Positions 18,918 through 28,900 of a DNA stretch of 64,000 nucleotides are shown here, piece by piece. The notes under the pieces are model-generated. The model was given only the letters and a program-made list of their open reading frames with translations. It ran no database searches and was not told the DNA's origin. The first letter of the stretch is position 1; each line of letters begins with the position of its first letter. The position numbers were made by a program, and so were the translations under genes. Source of the DNA: Bradyrhizobium diazoefficiens USDA 110 (GTDB lineage: Bacteria; Pseudomonadota; Alphaproteobacteria; Rhizobiales; Xanthobacteraceae); contig NC_004463.1 of the NCBI RefSeq assembly GCF_000011365.1, positions 4,264,001 through 4,328,000 of the forward strand. Direction: 5' to 3'.

Positions 18918-20072
18918 ATGACGATCCTCCAGGCAAACCGGTTCTCGTCGCTCGTCGGCGAGATCTATGATGCAGCGGCCAATCCCGCGCTGCGGAGCGC
19001 CGCCTTGGAGCAGGTTTCGAATTTCGTCGGTGGATGTGCCGCGACCATCCTGTCCAGGGATGCAGCCAGGCTCTCGATCGAGATCCACGAGCATTTTGGC
19101 ACAGACACTCGGTTCCGTCAGCTCTATCGCGACAGATATGTCGAACTTGATCCCTTGCTCGACCGCCATCTCGACTTCGCCGCGGGCCAGACGGTCGGCG
19201 TGGCCGACATCATGCCCCAGTCCGACTTCGAGGCAAGCAGCTTCTACCGAGAGTGGGTGGAGCCGCAGGGAGCGATAGACCTCGCAACCGTGACGCTCGA
19301 GAAAACGGTCGCGCGCACCACGATCTTGCAGGTGCTGCGTCACCGGTCCCGCGGGACCGTCGACGACGCGATGCGCGAGCGTATGCGCCTGCTCGCGCCT
19401 CACATCCAGCGGTCGCGGGTCATGGGTCGCCAGATCAGGGCGCGCTCGCATACCGTGGACGATCTTGCCGATGTCCTGGACGGACTGAGCACGGCGATCT
19501 GCCTGCTCGACGCAGAAGGGAGAGTCGTCCATGCCAACGCGTCGTGCCGTCAGCTCTTCGTCGACGCCAATCTCCTCGCAATGGTCGGCGACAGAATAGT
19601 TGGCCGCAACACCCAGGCTGACAAAATATTCCGCGGCCTGTTCGAATTTTCCGCGGATGCAGGAACTCATTCAAACGGTCGCCGTCAGGTCGAGCTCGTG
19701 ACATCGTCCGACGGACATCATTATCTGCTCCATGCCGTTCCGCTGAGGCGGGAGCGCCATCTGCCGCGTGACGGAGCTGCCACCGTGCTCTTCGTTCAAA
19801 GGGCCACGATGGTGTCATCGCTCGTGCCCGATGCGATCGCAGTGGCGTTCAGGCTGACGCCGTCCGAATTGCGCGTGCTGATGGCGATCGTCGAGATCGG
19901 CGGGGTTCCCGACATTGCGGCCAAGCTCGGTATCGCCGAGACGACGGTGAAGACGCATCTCAGCCGGCTGTTCGAAAAGACGGGCGCCGGCAGGCAGGCC
20001 GACCTCGTCAAGATCGCCGCCGGATTTGCGGCACCGTTTGGGCGGCAGACCGGCGCCGGCGATGCGGTGTGA
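18918..20072 (+). CDS. LuxR-type transcriptional regulator
   Basis: A 384-residue regulator from ATG 18918; the frame is open 52 codons further up without a better start. The N-terminal 300 residues form a sensor region, including a PAS-like part around residues 190-250 (LSTAICLLDAEGRVVHAN). The C-terminus (about 313-366) is a LuxR helix-turn-helix: LTPSELRVL, IAAKLGIAETTVKTHLSRLF. A paralogue of similar design lies at 23418-24536. The autoinducer or ligand is unknown. Confidence 0.88.
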   Translation: MTILQANRFSSLVGEIYDAAANPALRSAALEQVSNFVGGCAATILSRDAARLSIEIHEHFGTDTRFRQLYRDRYVELDPLLDRHLDFAAGQTVGVADIMPQSDFEASSFYREWVEPQGAIDLATVTLEKTVARTTILQVLRHRSRGTVDDAMRERMRLLAPHIQRSRVMGRQIRARSHTVDDLADVLDGLSTAICLLDAEGRVVHANASCRQLFVDANLLAMVGDRIVGRNTQADKIFRGLFEFSADAGTHSNGRRQVELVTSSDGHHYLLHAVPLRRERHLPRDGAATVLFVQRATMVSSLVPDAIAVAFRLTPSELRVLMAIVEIGGVPDIAAKLGIAETTVKTHLSRLFEKTGAGRQADLVKIAAGFAAPFGRQTGAGDAV

Positions 20073-20303
20073 TCCAATTCACATCGCGGATCATGAGTTC
20101 GCGCAATCTCAATCCATTGTGATGAGCAAGGTGCGTGTGTCCTCCGAACGTATGACGCGTATCATTTGATACTTTCGTATATGGCCGCCACTTGAAATGA
20201 GAAGGGCAGCGTGCGCCACGGAACATTGCGCACCGGCACCGAACGCGCGTGCGGGGAGACGACAGCGCGTGGCCGGGCCTGCTCGTTGGTTGGAGAGATT
20301 GCA

Positions 20304-21278
20304 GTGAGCGGCAAGGATGAATTTTCAATTTTCAATGTTTCAACGGACCACATTCCCGAAGACGAGCGCGTACCGCTCCTGCGCGAATTCTACTGCCGCG
20401 GCGTGCTGAAGGCGGAAGTCGAGGTAAGGGAAGGAAAGCCGGCCGCGGCGAGCTTCACGTCCCACGTCTTGCCGGAAGCCCAGTTGCTGATCGGCGGATT
20501 GTGCGGAGCGCGGGTCGTTCGCACGAAGCATCTGGTTGCAGATGGCGACGACAGTCTCGCCCTGATCGTGAACAGGTCGGGCGTTCTCGGTATATCCGAG
20601 CGAGGACACGATTTGAGGCTTCGGGCGGGAGAGGCGGTCCTGACCAGCGCGGAGGACGTCACGATCTTCGAGCGCCTCTCGCTCGGAAGCGGCTTCTCGC
20701 TGCGCGTGCCGAGACGCGTGCTGGCCCCGATGATCGTGGATGTCGACGATGCGGTGATGCGCGTCATCCCGGAGAGCACCACCGGGCTACGGCTGCTCGT
20801 CGACTACGCGATCGCGCTGGTGCACGAAAAGGTGCTGGCGGTGCCTGCGATGCGGCAGCTCGGCGTCGCGCATCTGCATGATCTCCTGGCGCTCGTTCTC
20901 GGCGCCACGGATCACGCCCGGGAATCGACCGGACGGCGCGGCATCAAGGCGGCGCGACTCCAGAAGGCGAAATTCCTCATCGTCAACAATTGCTGGCAGC
21001 AGGATATCTCGGTGGCAAATGTTGCCCAAGAGCTCGGCGTGACCCCGCGCTATCTCCAGCGGCTGTTCGAGGCCGACGGCAAGACCTTTTCGTCCTTCCT
21101 CACCGAGCAACGCCTCAAGCGTGCCCATCGCATGCTGCGCGAGCCTGACTTCGCCGAGCGGCCGGTGAGTTCGATTGCCTACGATGTCGGTTTCGGAGAT
21201 CTCTCTTATTTCAACCGCTGCTTCCGGCGGGCCTATGGCGCGACGCCGAGCGACGTCAGGAGCGGCGAAGCGCTGTAA
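20304..21278 (+). CDS. AraC-family transcriptional regulator
   Basis: About 324 residues from GTG 20304, six bases after GGAGAG; the open frame extends 31 codons upstream without a site. The C-terminal 95 residues hold two helix-turn-helix units: ISVANVAQELGVTPRYLQRLF and VSSIAYDVGFGDLSYFNRCFRR. The N-terminal part fits an AraC-binding-like/cupin (OxyS/AraC_binding_2) sensor. It lies between two LuxR paralogues, and no target operon is adjacent. Confidence 0.87.
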   Translation: MSGKDEFSIFNVSTDHIPEDERVPLLREFYCRGVLKAEVEVREGKPAAASFTSHVLPEAQLLIGGLCGARVVRTKHLVADGDDSLALIVNRSGVLGISERGHDLRLRAGEAVLTSAEDVTIFERLSLGSGFSLRVPRRVLAPMIVDVDDAVMRVIPESTTGLRLLVDYAIALVHEKVLAVPAMRQLGVAHLHDLLALVLGATDHARESTGRRGIKAARLQKAKFLIVNNCWQQDISVANVAQELGVTPRYLQRLFEADGKTFSSFLTEQRLKRAHRMLREPDFAERPVSSIAYDVGFGDLSYFNRCFRRAYGATPSDVRSGEAL

Positions 21279-21352
21279 CGCACCCCGACCGGATTTAGTA
21301 GATCATGACGCAGCGTTGCGTGCGGAAACGGCGCCTGAAGCCGGAGTGTTGA

Positions 21353-21601
21353 ATGCACCGTTTCTTCTTCGACCTCCTGGTCGGCAATATCGTGAAGATC
21401 GACCCGGGCGGCATGGTGTTCGAACATGCCAAGACGACCATCGTGGTGGCTGACGAGATGGCGCGGCATCTTTTCGTCTGGCGCGACGACCTGCGCGATC
21501 GCGACGCCTGGATCCGCGTCAGGGACAACAGCGGGCGCGAGATCTATCGCGCCGCGGTCTGGGCCGAGAGCGCGGAGAGGGCGGGCTGGGACCAGGTGTA
21601 A
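21353..21601 (+). CDS. DUF6894 small protein
   Basis: An 82-residue soluble protein beginning MHRFFFDLLVGNIV, with DEMARHLFVWRDDLRDRD and a terminal strand GREIYRAAV. The RFFFD start and layout match the DUF6894 family, common as single small genes in Bradyrhizobium-like genomes. The role is unknown. Confidence 0.75.
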   Translation: MHRFFFDLLVGNIVKIDPGGMVFEHAKTTIVVADEMARHLFVWRDDLRDRDAWIRVRDNSGREIYRAAVWAESAERAGWDQV

Positions 21602-21664
21602 GCCGCGCAGGCGGTGTCACAACTCTGCACCAGTTCCGGGCGAAGCGCGCTCGGTTCGTTCTGA

Positions 21665-22269
<605 letters not shown>

Positions 22270-22305
22270 GCCGGCATTAGCCCCGGCGGCTTGAACGCGA
22301 CGCCC

Positions 22306-22334
22306 GCCGGCCGGGCTCCATCCGCCCGGCCGGC
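22306..22334. repeat. Inverted repeat, 11-bp arms
   Basis: GCCGGCCGGGC and GCCCGGCCGGC form a perfect 11-bp stem with a 7-base loop, directly after the autotransporter remnant. With the adjoining palindrome it makes a double hairpin that could be the old terminator or a mobile palindromic unit. Confidence 0.6.
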
Positions 22335-22356
22335 GCATCCTCCGATCGGAGGATGC
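22335..22356. repeat. 22-bp perfect palindrome
   Basis: A 22-base perfect palindrome centred on CGATCG, with arms beginning GCATCCTCC, directly abuts the preceding inverted repeat. No gene starts nearby. Possible roles are a terminator, a protein-binding site or a remnant of a repeat element. Confidence 0.6.
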
Positions 22357-22587
22357 CGCGTGCCGCGGTTGTGGTACGCTTGGTGATATTGATCACTCAT
22401 GCCATTCATTGCCATGCACGGACCTCGTAAGCTGCCCGTTGCTGGATTCTCGAATCCGCTCGTCAACTGATCGGTGAAATCACGATCGGAGTTGAACCTT
22501 TTGGTCCCGTGACAGACTCAACTAGGGTCTGTACCTAAATAGCGCCACGTGATTCTCTTGCCTACGTGTTGATTCGGGGGCGAGAGA

Positions 22588-22980
22588 ATGCGCGCTGGTT
22601 TGTTTTGGCTGAACGACAGGCAATGGGCGCGTATCGAACCGCATCTGCCGAGGGGACTGACGGGGCCGGATCGGGACGACGACCGACGCATCGTCAGCGG
22701 CATCATTCACATGCTGCAATCGGGTGCACGATGGCGTGATTGTCCACGTGAATACGGCCCTTACACGACGATCTACAATCGCTTCAATCGCTGGGCCAAG
22801 CGAGGACGATGGTGCGCAATCTTCGAAGCGCTGGCCAAGCCTGGCGAAGACGGCGTCGTACTGTCGCTCGACTCGACCTCGATTAAAGCTCACCGGTGTG
22901 CCTCCGGCGGAAAAGGGGGGAGCACAATCAAGCAATCGGCCGCTCGCGCGGAGGCCGCACGACAAAAATCCATGCGCTGA
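22588..22980 (+). CDS. IS5-family transposase, orfA
   Basis: A 130-residue N-terminal part of an IS5-type DDE transposase: LNDRQWARIEPHLP at the start, SGARWRDCPREYGPYTTIYN, and the first catalytic Asp in LSLDSTSIKAHR. The run AAAAGGGGGG near 22912-22921, inside the overlap with orfB, is a plausible -1 slippery site; orfB is in the -1 frame relative to orfA. Confidence 0.88.
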   Translation: MRAGLFWLNDRQWARIEPHLPRGLTGPDRDDDRRIVSGIIHMLQSGARWRDCPREYGPYTTIYNRFNRWAKRGRWCAIFEALAKPGEDGVVLSLDSTSIKAHRCASGGKGGSTIKQSAARAEAARQKSMR

Positions 22981-23348
22981 GCGATCCGCTCTGCCGGCCG
23001 GTCGTCCTGCATCTGACTCCAGGCCAGGATGCCGATATCGCTGCGGCTCCCGATGTCCTGGCGCTCGCGCCACCCATGAGCGTGCTCCTCGCCGACAAAG
23101 GGTATGATGGCGACAAGCTTCGCGGCGCAATCATTCGTCGCGGCGCCAAGCCCGTAATCCCCAATAAATCTAACCGTGTCGTCATCCATCGCTTCAACAA
23201 ACGCGCCTACAAAGGACGAAATGTCATCGAACGCTGCTTTTGCAGGCTCAAGGACTTCCGGCGCATCGCCACGCGATATGACAAGCTCGCCCGTAATTTT
23301 TTGGCCGCTGTTCATCTCGCCGCTCTCGTCGCATATTGGCTCAATTGA
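22896..23348 (+). CDS. IS5-family transposase, orfB
   Basis: The C-terminal half of the transposase, expressed by frameshift from orfA. It carries the second catalytic Asp (LLADKGYDGD) and the YREK-type region with the catalytic Glu (YKGRNVIERCFCRLK). The first codons overlap orfA by 85 bases and are unlikely to be an independent start. Confidence 0.87.
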   Translation: MCLRRKRGEHNQAIGRSRGGRTTKIHALSDPLCRPVVLHLTPGQDADIAAAPDVLALAPPMSVLLADKGYDGDKLRGAIIRRGAKPVIPNKSNRVVIHRFNKRAYKGRNVIERCFCRLKDFRRIATRYDKLARNFLAAVHLAALVAYWLN

Positions 23349-23417
23349 GTCTGGACCCTAAGCCGCCGGGCACGAAGAACATTCCACAGTCTCGATGTTT
23401 GACCACTGGCTCTTCCA

Positions 23418-24536
23418 ATGCCCCGACCTCCCAAACATGACGAGTTGATCGAGAGTATATATGACGCGGGTCTCCACCCTGAGTTGTGGAGCGACGTCGT
23501 CGTCATGGTTAATGCGTTCATCGGCAGCCAGGCCTGCGGCCTGATTTCGAAGGATCCGGTCAGCAAGTCCGGCGCGACGCATTTCTATTGCGGGGTCGAT
23601 CCGCACTACATCCAGCTCTATTCCGAGACCTACGCCCGCTACGATCCTCTCGCCAGGCTCCCCCGGTACGGCGAGGTGCGCAACATCCCGGATCTCGTGA
23701 ATTTCGAGGAATATCGCCGCGGCCGCTTCTATCAGGAATGGCTGCGTCCACAGGGCTATGTCGACGTGGCGAACGTGGTGCTGGAGCAGTCGAAGTCGCC
23801 GTGTCCGATGTTGCTGACGGTGATCCCGGGCAGGGAGATGCTCAATGCGGAGCAGCGCGCGCGCATGCAGTCGCTGGTCGCGCACGCCAGCCGGGCGCTG
23901 CTGATCAACCGGGCGATCGAGCGAAAGCAGCAGCGAGCGATCGCGCTGGCCGATGTCGTGGACCGGCTCAGTGCCGGCGTCATCCTGCTCGATGCCGCCT
24001 GCAATATCGTCCACAGCAATCCTGCCGCGGAAGCCATTCTGGCCGCGGCTGACGTCCTGCGGTCGGTCTCGGGCCGGCTCGTGGCGCGATCCGCCGAGGC
24101 AAATCTGGCCCTGCGCGATATCTTCCGCGACTCCGGCGAGGTTGCCGTAGCTGCGGCGGCCGGTCGAAAAATCCCGCTGAGATCCGATGGCGGTTCCTAC
24201 TATATCGCGAACGTCATCGCGCTGCCGTCGTTGCTGCGTGATGGCGCGACGGAGCGCACGCCGGCCGTCGGAGCCCTGTTCGTCTGGAAGGCGGAACTCG
24301 ACGGCCGCTCGTGTGCCGGCCTCGTCGACCGCACGTTCGACCTCACGCCGGCGGAATTGAGGGTCTTGCAGTCGATCGTCGAGGTCGGCGGCGTGCCGGA
24401 GACGGCGATTGCGCTCGGCATCGCAGAGACGACGGTGAAGACGCATCTGCATCGCGTCTTCGCCAAGACCGGCGTTTCTCGTCAGGCGGATCTCGTCAAG
24501 CTCGTGGCGGGATTTTCCAATCCGCTCGTGCACTGA
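23418..24536 (+). CDS. LuxR-type transcriptional regulator (paralogue)
   Basis: A 372-residue regulator with a sensor region of about 300 residues and a LuxR helix-turn-helix at about 309-363: LTPAELRVL, IALGIAETTVKTHLHRVF. It shares layout and many residues with the protein at 18918-20072: an early YxxYDPLxRxxRYG-type segment, FYxEWxxPQG, and the central LSAGVILLDAACNIVHSN. An IS5-family element ends 58 bp before its start, so its native promoter may have been moved or replaced. Confidence 0.88.
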   Translation: MPRPPKHDELIESIYDAGLHPELWSDVVVMVNAFIGSQACGLISKDPVSKSGATHFYCGVDPHYIQLYSETYARYDPLARLPRYGEVRNIPDLVNFEEYRRGRFYQEWLRPQGYVDVANVVLEQSKSPCPMLLTVIPGREMLNAEQRARMQSLVAHASRALLINRAIERKQQRAIALADVVDRLSAGVILLDAACNIVHSNPAAEAILAAADVLRSVSGRLVARSAEANLALRDIFRDSGEVAVAAAAGRKIPLRSDGGSYYIANVIALPSLLRDGATERTPAVGALFVWKAELDGRSCAGLVDRTFDLTPAELRVLQSIVEVGGVPETAIALGIAETTVKTHLHRVFAKTGVSRQADLVKLVAGFSNPLVH

Positions 24537-24614
24537 CGCGCATTCGCGTCGCGGGCGGCGTCGCTGCAGCCCGCCATAGGTTCAAACAGACACATCATTA
24601 GAAAGTTATCGCGG

Positions 24615-24632
24615 GTCATTCGATCGAATGAC
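24615..24632. promoter_or_regulatory. 18-bp perfect palindrome
   Basis: GTCATTCGATCGAATGAC is a perfect palindrome in the AT-richer gap between the LuxR paralogue and the next small gene. It could be an operator for the small genes downstream or for the regulator; no consensus promoter was recognised. Confidence 0.4.
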
Positions 24633-24765
24633 GCGATTTGCCGCGTGCCCCTCTAGGAGATGTCACACGATCTCTTGTTCGACGCGTTCGTGTTTTTGTG
24701 AAGCAACTCACAGCGAGCGGAAGTGAATCCCGTCAATCTCTGGTGTAGGTCGAAAGGAGATTGTC

Positions 24766-25023
24766 ATGCGAACGACGTCACCGGTTTTGGCTCGCAAGTT
24801 CCGCGACATCGTCGCGCGTATGGGCGCGGCGTTCCGCGCGCAGCGCGCGATCGACGCGCGGCGCGCGTTGCTGCGCTATCGCCATCTGCTGGAGCAGCCG
24901 CACGACCCATTGCCTTTGAATGAAATCATTCCGGTCAGCAACAAAGAGGATATTGCAGACAATGCCCACGGATCTGATGCGCGCGAGCGCGCCGCCGGCG
25001 ACCCCACGTTCGAGCGTGCGTAA
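24766..25023 (+). CDS. Conserved-type hypothetical protein (85 aa)
   Basis: ATG 24766 is eight bases after AAAGGAG. The product is a basic, Ala/Arg-rich helical protein (VARMGAAFRAQRAIDARRALLRYRHLLEQ) followed by a PLNEIIPVSN segment and a polar tail. It is soluble, with no signal peptide. Its 3' end overlaps the start of the next small ORF by 62 bases. The good ribosome binding site supports it; function unknown. Confidence 0.65.
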   Translation: MRTTSPVLARKFRDIVARMGAAFRAQRAIDARRALLRYRHLLEQPHDPLPLNEIIPVSNKEDIADNAHGSDARERAAGDPTFERA

Positions 25024-25195
25024 CGTCAACATCGTCGCAATCGCCGCGACCGTGGCACTCGTCACGCTTCAACTGGTTGGCCTTGCGATGCTGGAACGCT
25101 CTCACGCGAACGCGATGCATGTGTCGTTTCCGCGCGAACCGCAAGTTTGCTCGGAAAACGTCGACGCTGCCGTCTCGCAAATTCCCTACGATTGA
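24962..25195 (+). CDS. Putative small membrane protein (77 aa)
   Basis: A 77-residue frame from ATG 24962 after AAAGAGGA, with one transmembrane helix (about residues 24-44, VNIVAIAATVALVTLQLVG) and a periplasmic-type tail with a Cys. It overlaps the upstream small gene in another frame, so one of the two may be spurious; the membrane segment and ribosome binding site favour a real gene. Confidence 0.45.
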   Translation: MPTDLMRASAPPATPRSSVRNVNIVAIAATVALVTLQLVGLAMLERSHANAMHVSFPREPQVCSENVDAAVSQIPYD

Positions 25196-25209
25196 CCGGA
25201 GGACGGTCC

Positions 25210-25938
25210 GTGCCTGATGTCACGACACTGGCTCTGCTCAGCGTTGCCGTATTCGCCGGCGCCTTCGTTTCGGGGCTGTCGGGATTCGCATTCTCGGCCG
25301 TAGCCGGCGCCATCCTGCTCCGGGTGTTTCAGCCGCTGGAGGCCGTGCCGCTGATGATGGCGTGCAGCATCGGCGTGCAGGCGACCAATCTGTGGGCGCT
25401 TCGGCGCAGCATCCGCTGGGAAGGCAGTCTGCTGCTGATCGTCGGCGGATTGATCGGCGTTCCCATCGCTGTGTCGCTGTTGCAGTCCACCGATACGCAT
25501 CTGCTCAGGCGCGGCTTCGGCGTCATCGTCGCGCTCTATGCCGCCTACATGCTGCTGCGGCCGACGCTGGTGACGGCCGGCGAGGCCGTCGGCCGGCACT
25601 GGGTGGCGCTGATCGGCTTCGGGGGAGGGTTGGTCGGCGGGCTGACGGCCATGCCGGGCGCGATCCCGACGATCTGGTGCGACATGCGCGGCATGCCCAA
25701 GAGCGAGCAGCGTGGCCTGGTGCAGCCGTTCATCGCGGCGATGCAGGTCTTCGCCATCGCGCTGCTGGTCGGACACCAGGACCTGTCGTCAAAGGTCTTC
25801 GTCGATCTCGCGGTCAGCCTGCCGGCGCTGTTCGCCGGCTCCGCGCTCGGCGTGATCGCCTTTCACCGCGTCAACGAGACGGTCTTTCGCAAGACCGTGC
25901 TCGTTCTGCTGCTGGTGTCGGGGATATCACTGATCTAG
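25210..25938 (+). CDS. TSUP-family (TauE/SafE) permease
   Basis: A 242-residue integral membrane protein read from GTG 25210 behind GGAGGAC. It has about seven to eight helices and the family features FVSGLSGFAFSAVAGAILL near the start and FGGGLVGGLTAMPGAI in the middle. TSUP proteins move sulfite, sulfoacetate or other small organosulfur and carboxylate anions. Its stop shares the tetramer CTAG with the stop of the convergent RND gene. Confidence 0.87.
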   Translation: MPDVTTLALLSVAVFAGAFVSGLSGFAFSAVAGAILLRVFQPLEAVPLMMACSIGVQATNLWALRRSIRWEGSLLLIVGGLIGVPIAVSLLQSTDTHLLRRGFGVIVALYAAYMLLRPTLVTAGEAVGRHWVALIGFGGGLVGGLTAMPGAIPTIWCDMRGMPKSEQRGLVQPFIAAMQVFAIALLVGHQDLSSKVFVDLAVSLPALFAGSALGVIAFHRVNETVFRKTVLVLLLVSGISLI

Positions 25939-28900
25939 TGCGTGAGTCCCTGGACCGGCGCGGCGCTGATGTCGCTGCCGTGGTGCGTCAGCGGCTTCAT
26001 GCCGGTGACGGTCCGCAGCAGCACGTAGAACACCGGCGTCAGGAACAGGCCGAACACGGTGACGCCGATCATGCCGGAGAACACCGCGACACCCATCGCG
26101 CGTCGCATCTCTGAGCCTGCGCCGGTCGAGAGCACCAGCGGCAGGACGCCCATGATGAACGCCATCGACGTCATCAGGATCGGACGGAGCCGCAGCCGGC
26201 TCGCCTCGATCGCGGCGCGGATCGGGGTGCGCCCGGCGAATTCGAGCTCGCGCGCGAATTCGACGATCAGGATCGCGTTCTTGGCCGAGAGCCCGACGAG
26301 AACGATGAGGCCGATCTGGGTGAAGACGTTGTTGTCGCCCTTCGAGAGCCAGACCCCGAACATCGCCGCGAGCAGACCCATCGGCACGATCATGATGATC
26401 GAGAGCGGCAGGGTCAGGCTCTCGTAGAGCGCGGCCAGCACCAGGAACACCAGCAGGATCGCCAGCGGGAACACCCAGATTCCGGAATTGCCGGCGATGA
26501 ACTCCTGATAGGTCAGGTCGGTCCATTCGAAGGCAAAGCCGGGCGGCAGCACTTCCGCTGCGATCCGCGTCGCGACTTCCTGCGCCTGGCCCGATGAAAA
26601 GCCGGGCGCGGCCGCCGCGTTGATGTCGGACGACAGGAAGCCGTTGTAGCGGATCGCGCGCTCCGGACCCGCACTCTGGCGGATCTTGAGCAGTGCGGAC
26701 AACGGCACCATGTCGCCGGAGGACGAGCGCACCTTGAGCTGCCGGATGTCGTCGGCCCGGGCGCGGAACGGCGCGTCGGCCTGGACGCGGACGGAATAGG
26801 TGCGGCCAAACTTGTTGAAGTCGTTGACGTAGTAGGAGCCGAGGTAGATCTGGAGAGTGTTGAACACCTCCGTCACGGGCACCCCGAGCTGGAGCGCCTT
26901 GGTGCGGTCGATGTCGGCGAAGAGCTGGGGCACGTTGACCTGGAAGCTCGAGAACACGCCGGCGATCTCCGGCGCCTTCTGCATCGCCGCCATGAACGCT
27001 TTGGTCGCCTCGTTCAGCGCCTCATAGCCGAGGCCGGCGCGATCCTCGATCTGCAGCTTGAAGCCGCCGATGGTGCCGAGGCCGTTGACCGGCGGCGGCG
27101 GGAACATGGCGATGAAGGCTTCCTGGATGCCGGCGTATTTCTTGTTCAGCTCGGCCGCGATGGCATTGCCGCTCAGGGCTGCACCCTTGCGCTCGTCGAA
27201 CGGCTTCAGCGTCGAGAACACGATGCCGGCATTGGACGAGTTGGTGAAGCCTGAGATCGACAGGCCCGGGAAGGCGACAGAGCTCTCGACGCCTGGCTGG
27301 GTCAGCGCGACGTCGCTCATCTTGCGGATCACCTCTTCGGTGCGGTCGAGCGTTGCCCCGTCGGGCAGCCGCGAGAAGCCGACCAGATATTGCTTGTCCT
27401 GGCCCGGCACGAAGCCGCTCGGCACCTGCTGGAACAGGAAGGCGGTGAGGCCGACCAGCACGACGTAAAGACCCATCACCGCGGCCTTGCCGGAGATCAC
27501 CTTGGTGACGGTGCCGCTGTAATTCTCGGATGAACGCGTGAAGGCCCGGTTGAAACCGCGGAAGAACCAGCCAAGGCCCTTTTCCATGATGATCGTCAGC
27601 CGGTCCTTCGGCTCATTGTGGCCCTTGAGCAGCAGTGCCGACAACGCCGGGGACAGCGTCAGCGAGTTGACGGCGGAAATCACGGTCGAGATCGCGATCG
27701 TCAACGCGAACTGCTTGTAGAACTGCCCGGTCAGGCCGGAGATGAAGGCGAGAGGCACGAACACCGCGATCAGCACCATGGCGATCGCGATGATCGGGCC
27801 GGAGACCTCGCGCATCGCCTGATAGGTCGCATCGCGCGGCGACAGCCCGGCCTCGATGTTGCGCTCGACGTTCTCGACCACGACGATGGCGTCATCGACG
27901 ACGATGCCGATCGCGAGCACCAGGCCGAACAGGCTGAGCGCGTTGATGGAGAAGCCGAACACGTGCATCACGGCAAAGGTGCCGACGATCGACACGGGCA
28001 CCGCCAGCAGCGGAATGATCGAGGCGCGCCAGGTCTGCAGGAACAGGATCACGACCAGCACCACCAGCGCGATTGCCTCCAGCAGCGTGTGGATCACCGC
28101 CTCGATCGAGGAGCGCACGAACTGGGTCGGATCGTAGACGATCTGGTAGGACACGCCCTCGGGCATGTTCTTCTTGATCTCGGCCATGGTGGCGCGGACG
28201 TGGTCGGAAATCTGCAGCGCATTGGAGCCGGGCGCCTGGAAGATCGGGATCGCCACCGCCTGCTTGTTGTCGAGCAGCGAGCGCAGGCCGTATTCGGACG
28301 CCCCTAGCTCGATGCGCGCGACGTCGCGCAACCGCACCACTTCACCGCGCGCGCCGGTTTTGACCACGATGTCGCCGAACTGCTCCTCGTTCGCGAGCCG
28401 CCCTTCCGCATTGACGGACAGTTGCAGGTCGATGCCTTTGACGTTCGGGGAGGAGCCGACCACACCGGCGGCGGCCTCGACGTTCTGCGCCTGGATCGAT
28501 TTGACGATGTCGCTCGCGGTCAGCCCGTGTTCGGCCGCCTTCTGCGGGTCGACCCAGACCCGCATCGAATAGTCGCCGGCACCATACAGCTGGACGTCAC
28601 CGACGCCGTCGATCCGCGCCAGCCGGTCCTTGACGTTGAGCACCGCATAGTTGCGCAAATACGTCATGTCGTAGCGGCCGTTGGGCGACAAGAGATGCAC
28701 CACCATGGTGAGGTCGGGCGAGGACTTCTTGGTGATGATGCCGAGCTGGCGCACCACGGCCGGCAGGCGCGGCTCGGCCTGCTGCACGCGGTTCTGCACC
28801 AGCTGCGTCGCCTTGTCGGGGTCGGTGCCGAGGCGGAACGTCACCGTCAGCGTCATCGCGCCGTCGGTGGTCGCCTGGCTCGACATGTAGAGCATGCCTT

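Larger units (their letters stand above)
22525..23358 (+). mobile_element. IS5-family insertion sequence (IS427-like), 834 bp
   Basis: The element is bounded by GGGTCTGTACCTAAAT at the left and the complement of GGGTCCAGACTCAATT at the right, imperfect terminal inverted repeats of about 16 bp. Both sides show the dinucleotide TA (22523-22524 and 23359-23360), consistent with the TA duplication of the IS427 group. It carries two overlapping frames (orfA, orfB) joined by a probable -1 frameshift. It appears intact. Confidence 0.85.

Noticed and set aside
25952..26114. Extended frames beyond the TauE-type permease
   Set aside because: They run antisense into the RND permease gene and show no own features.
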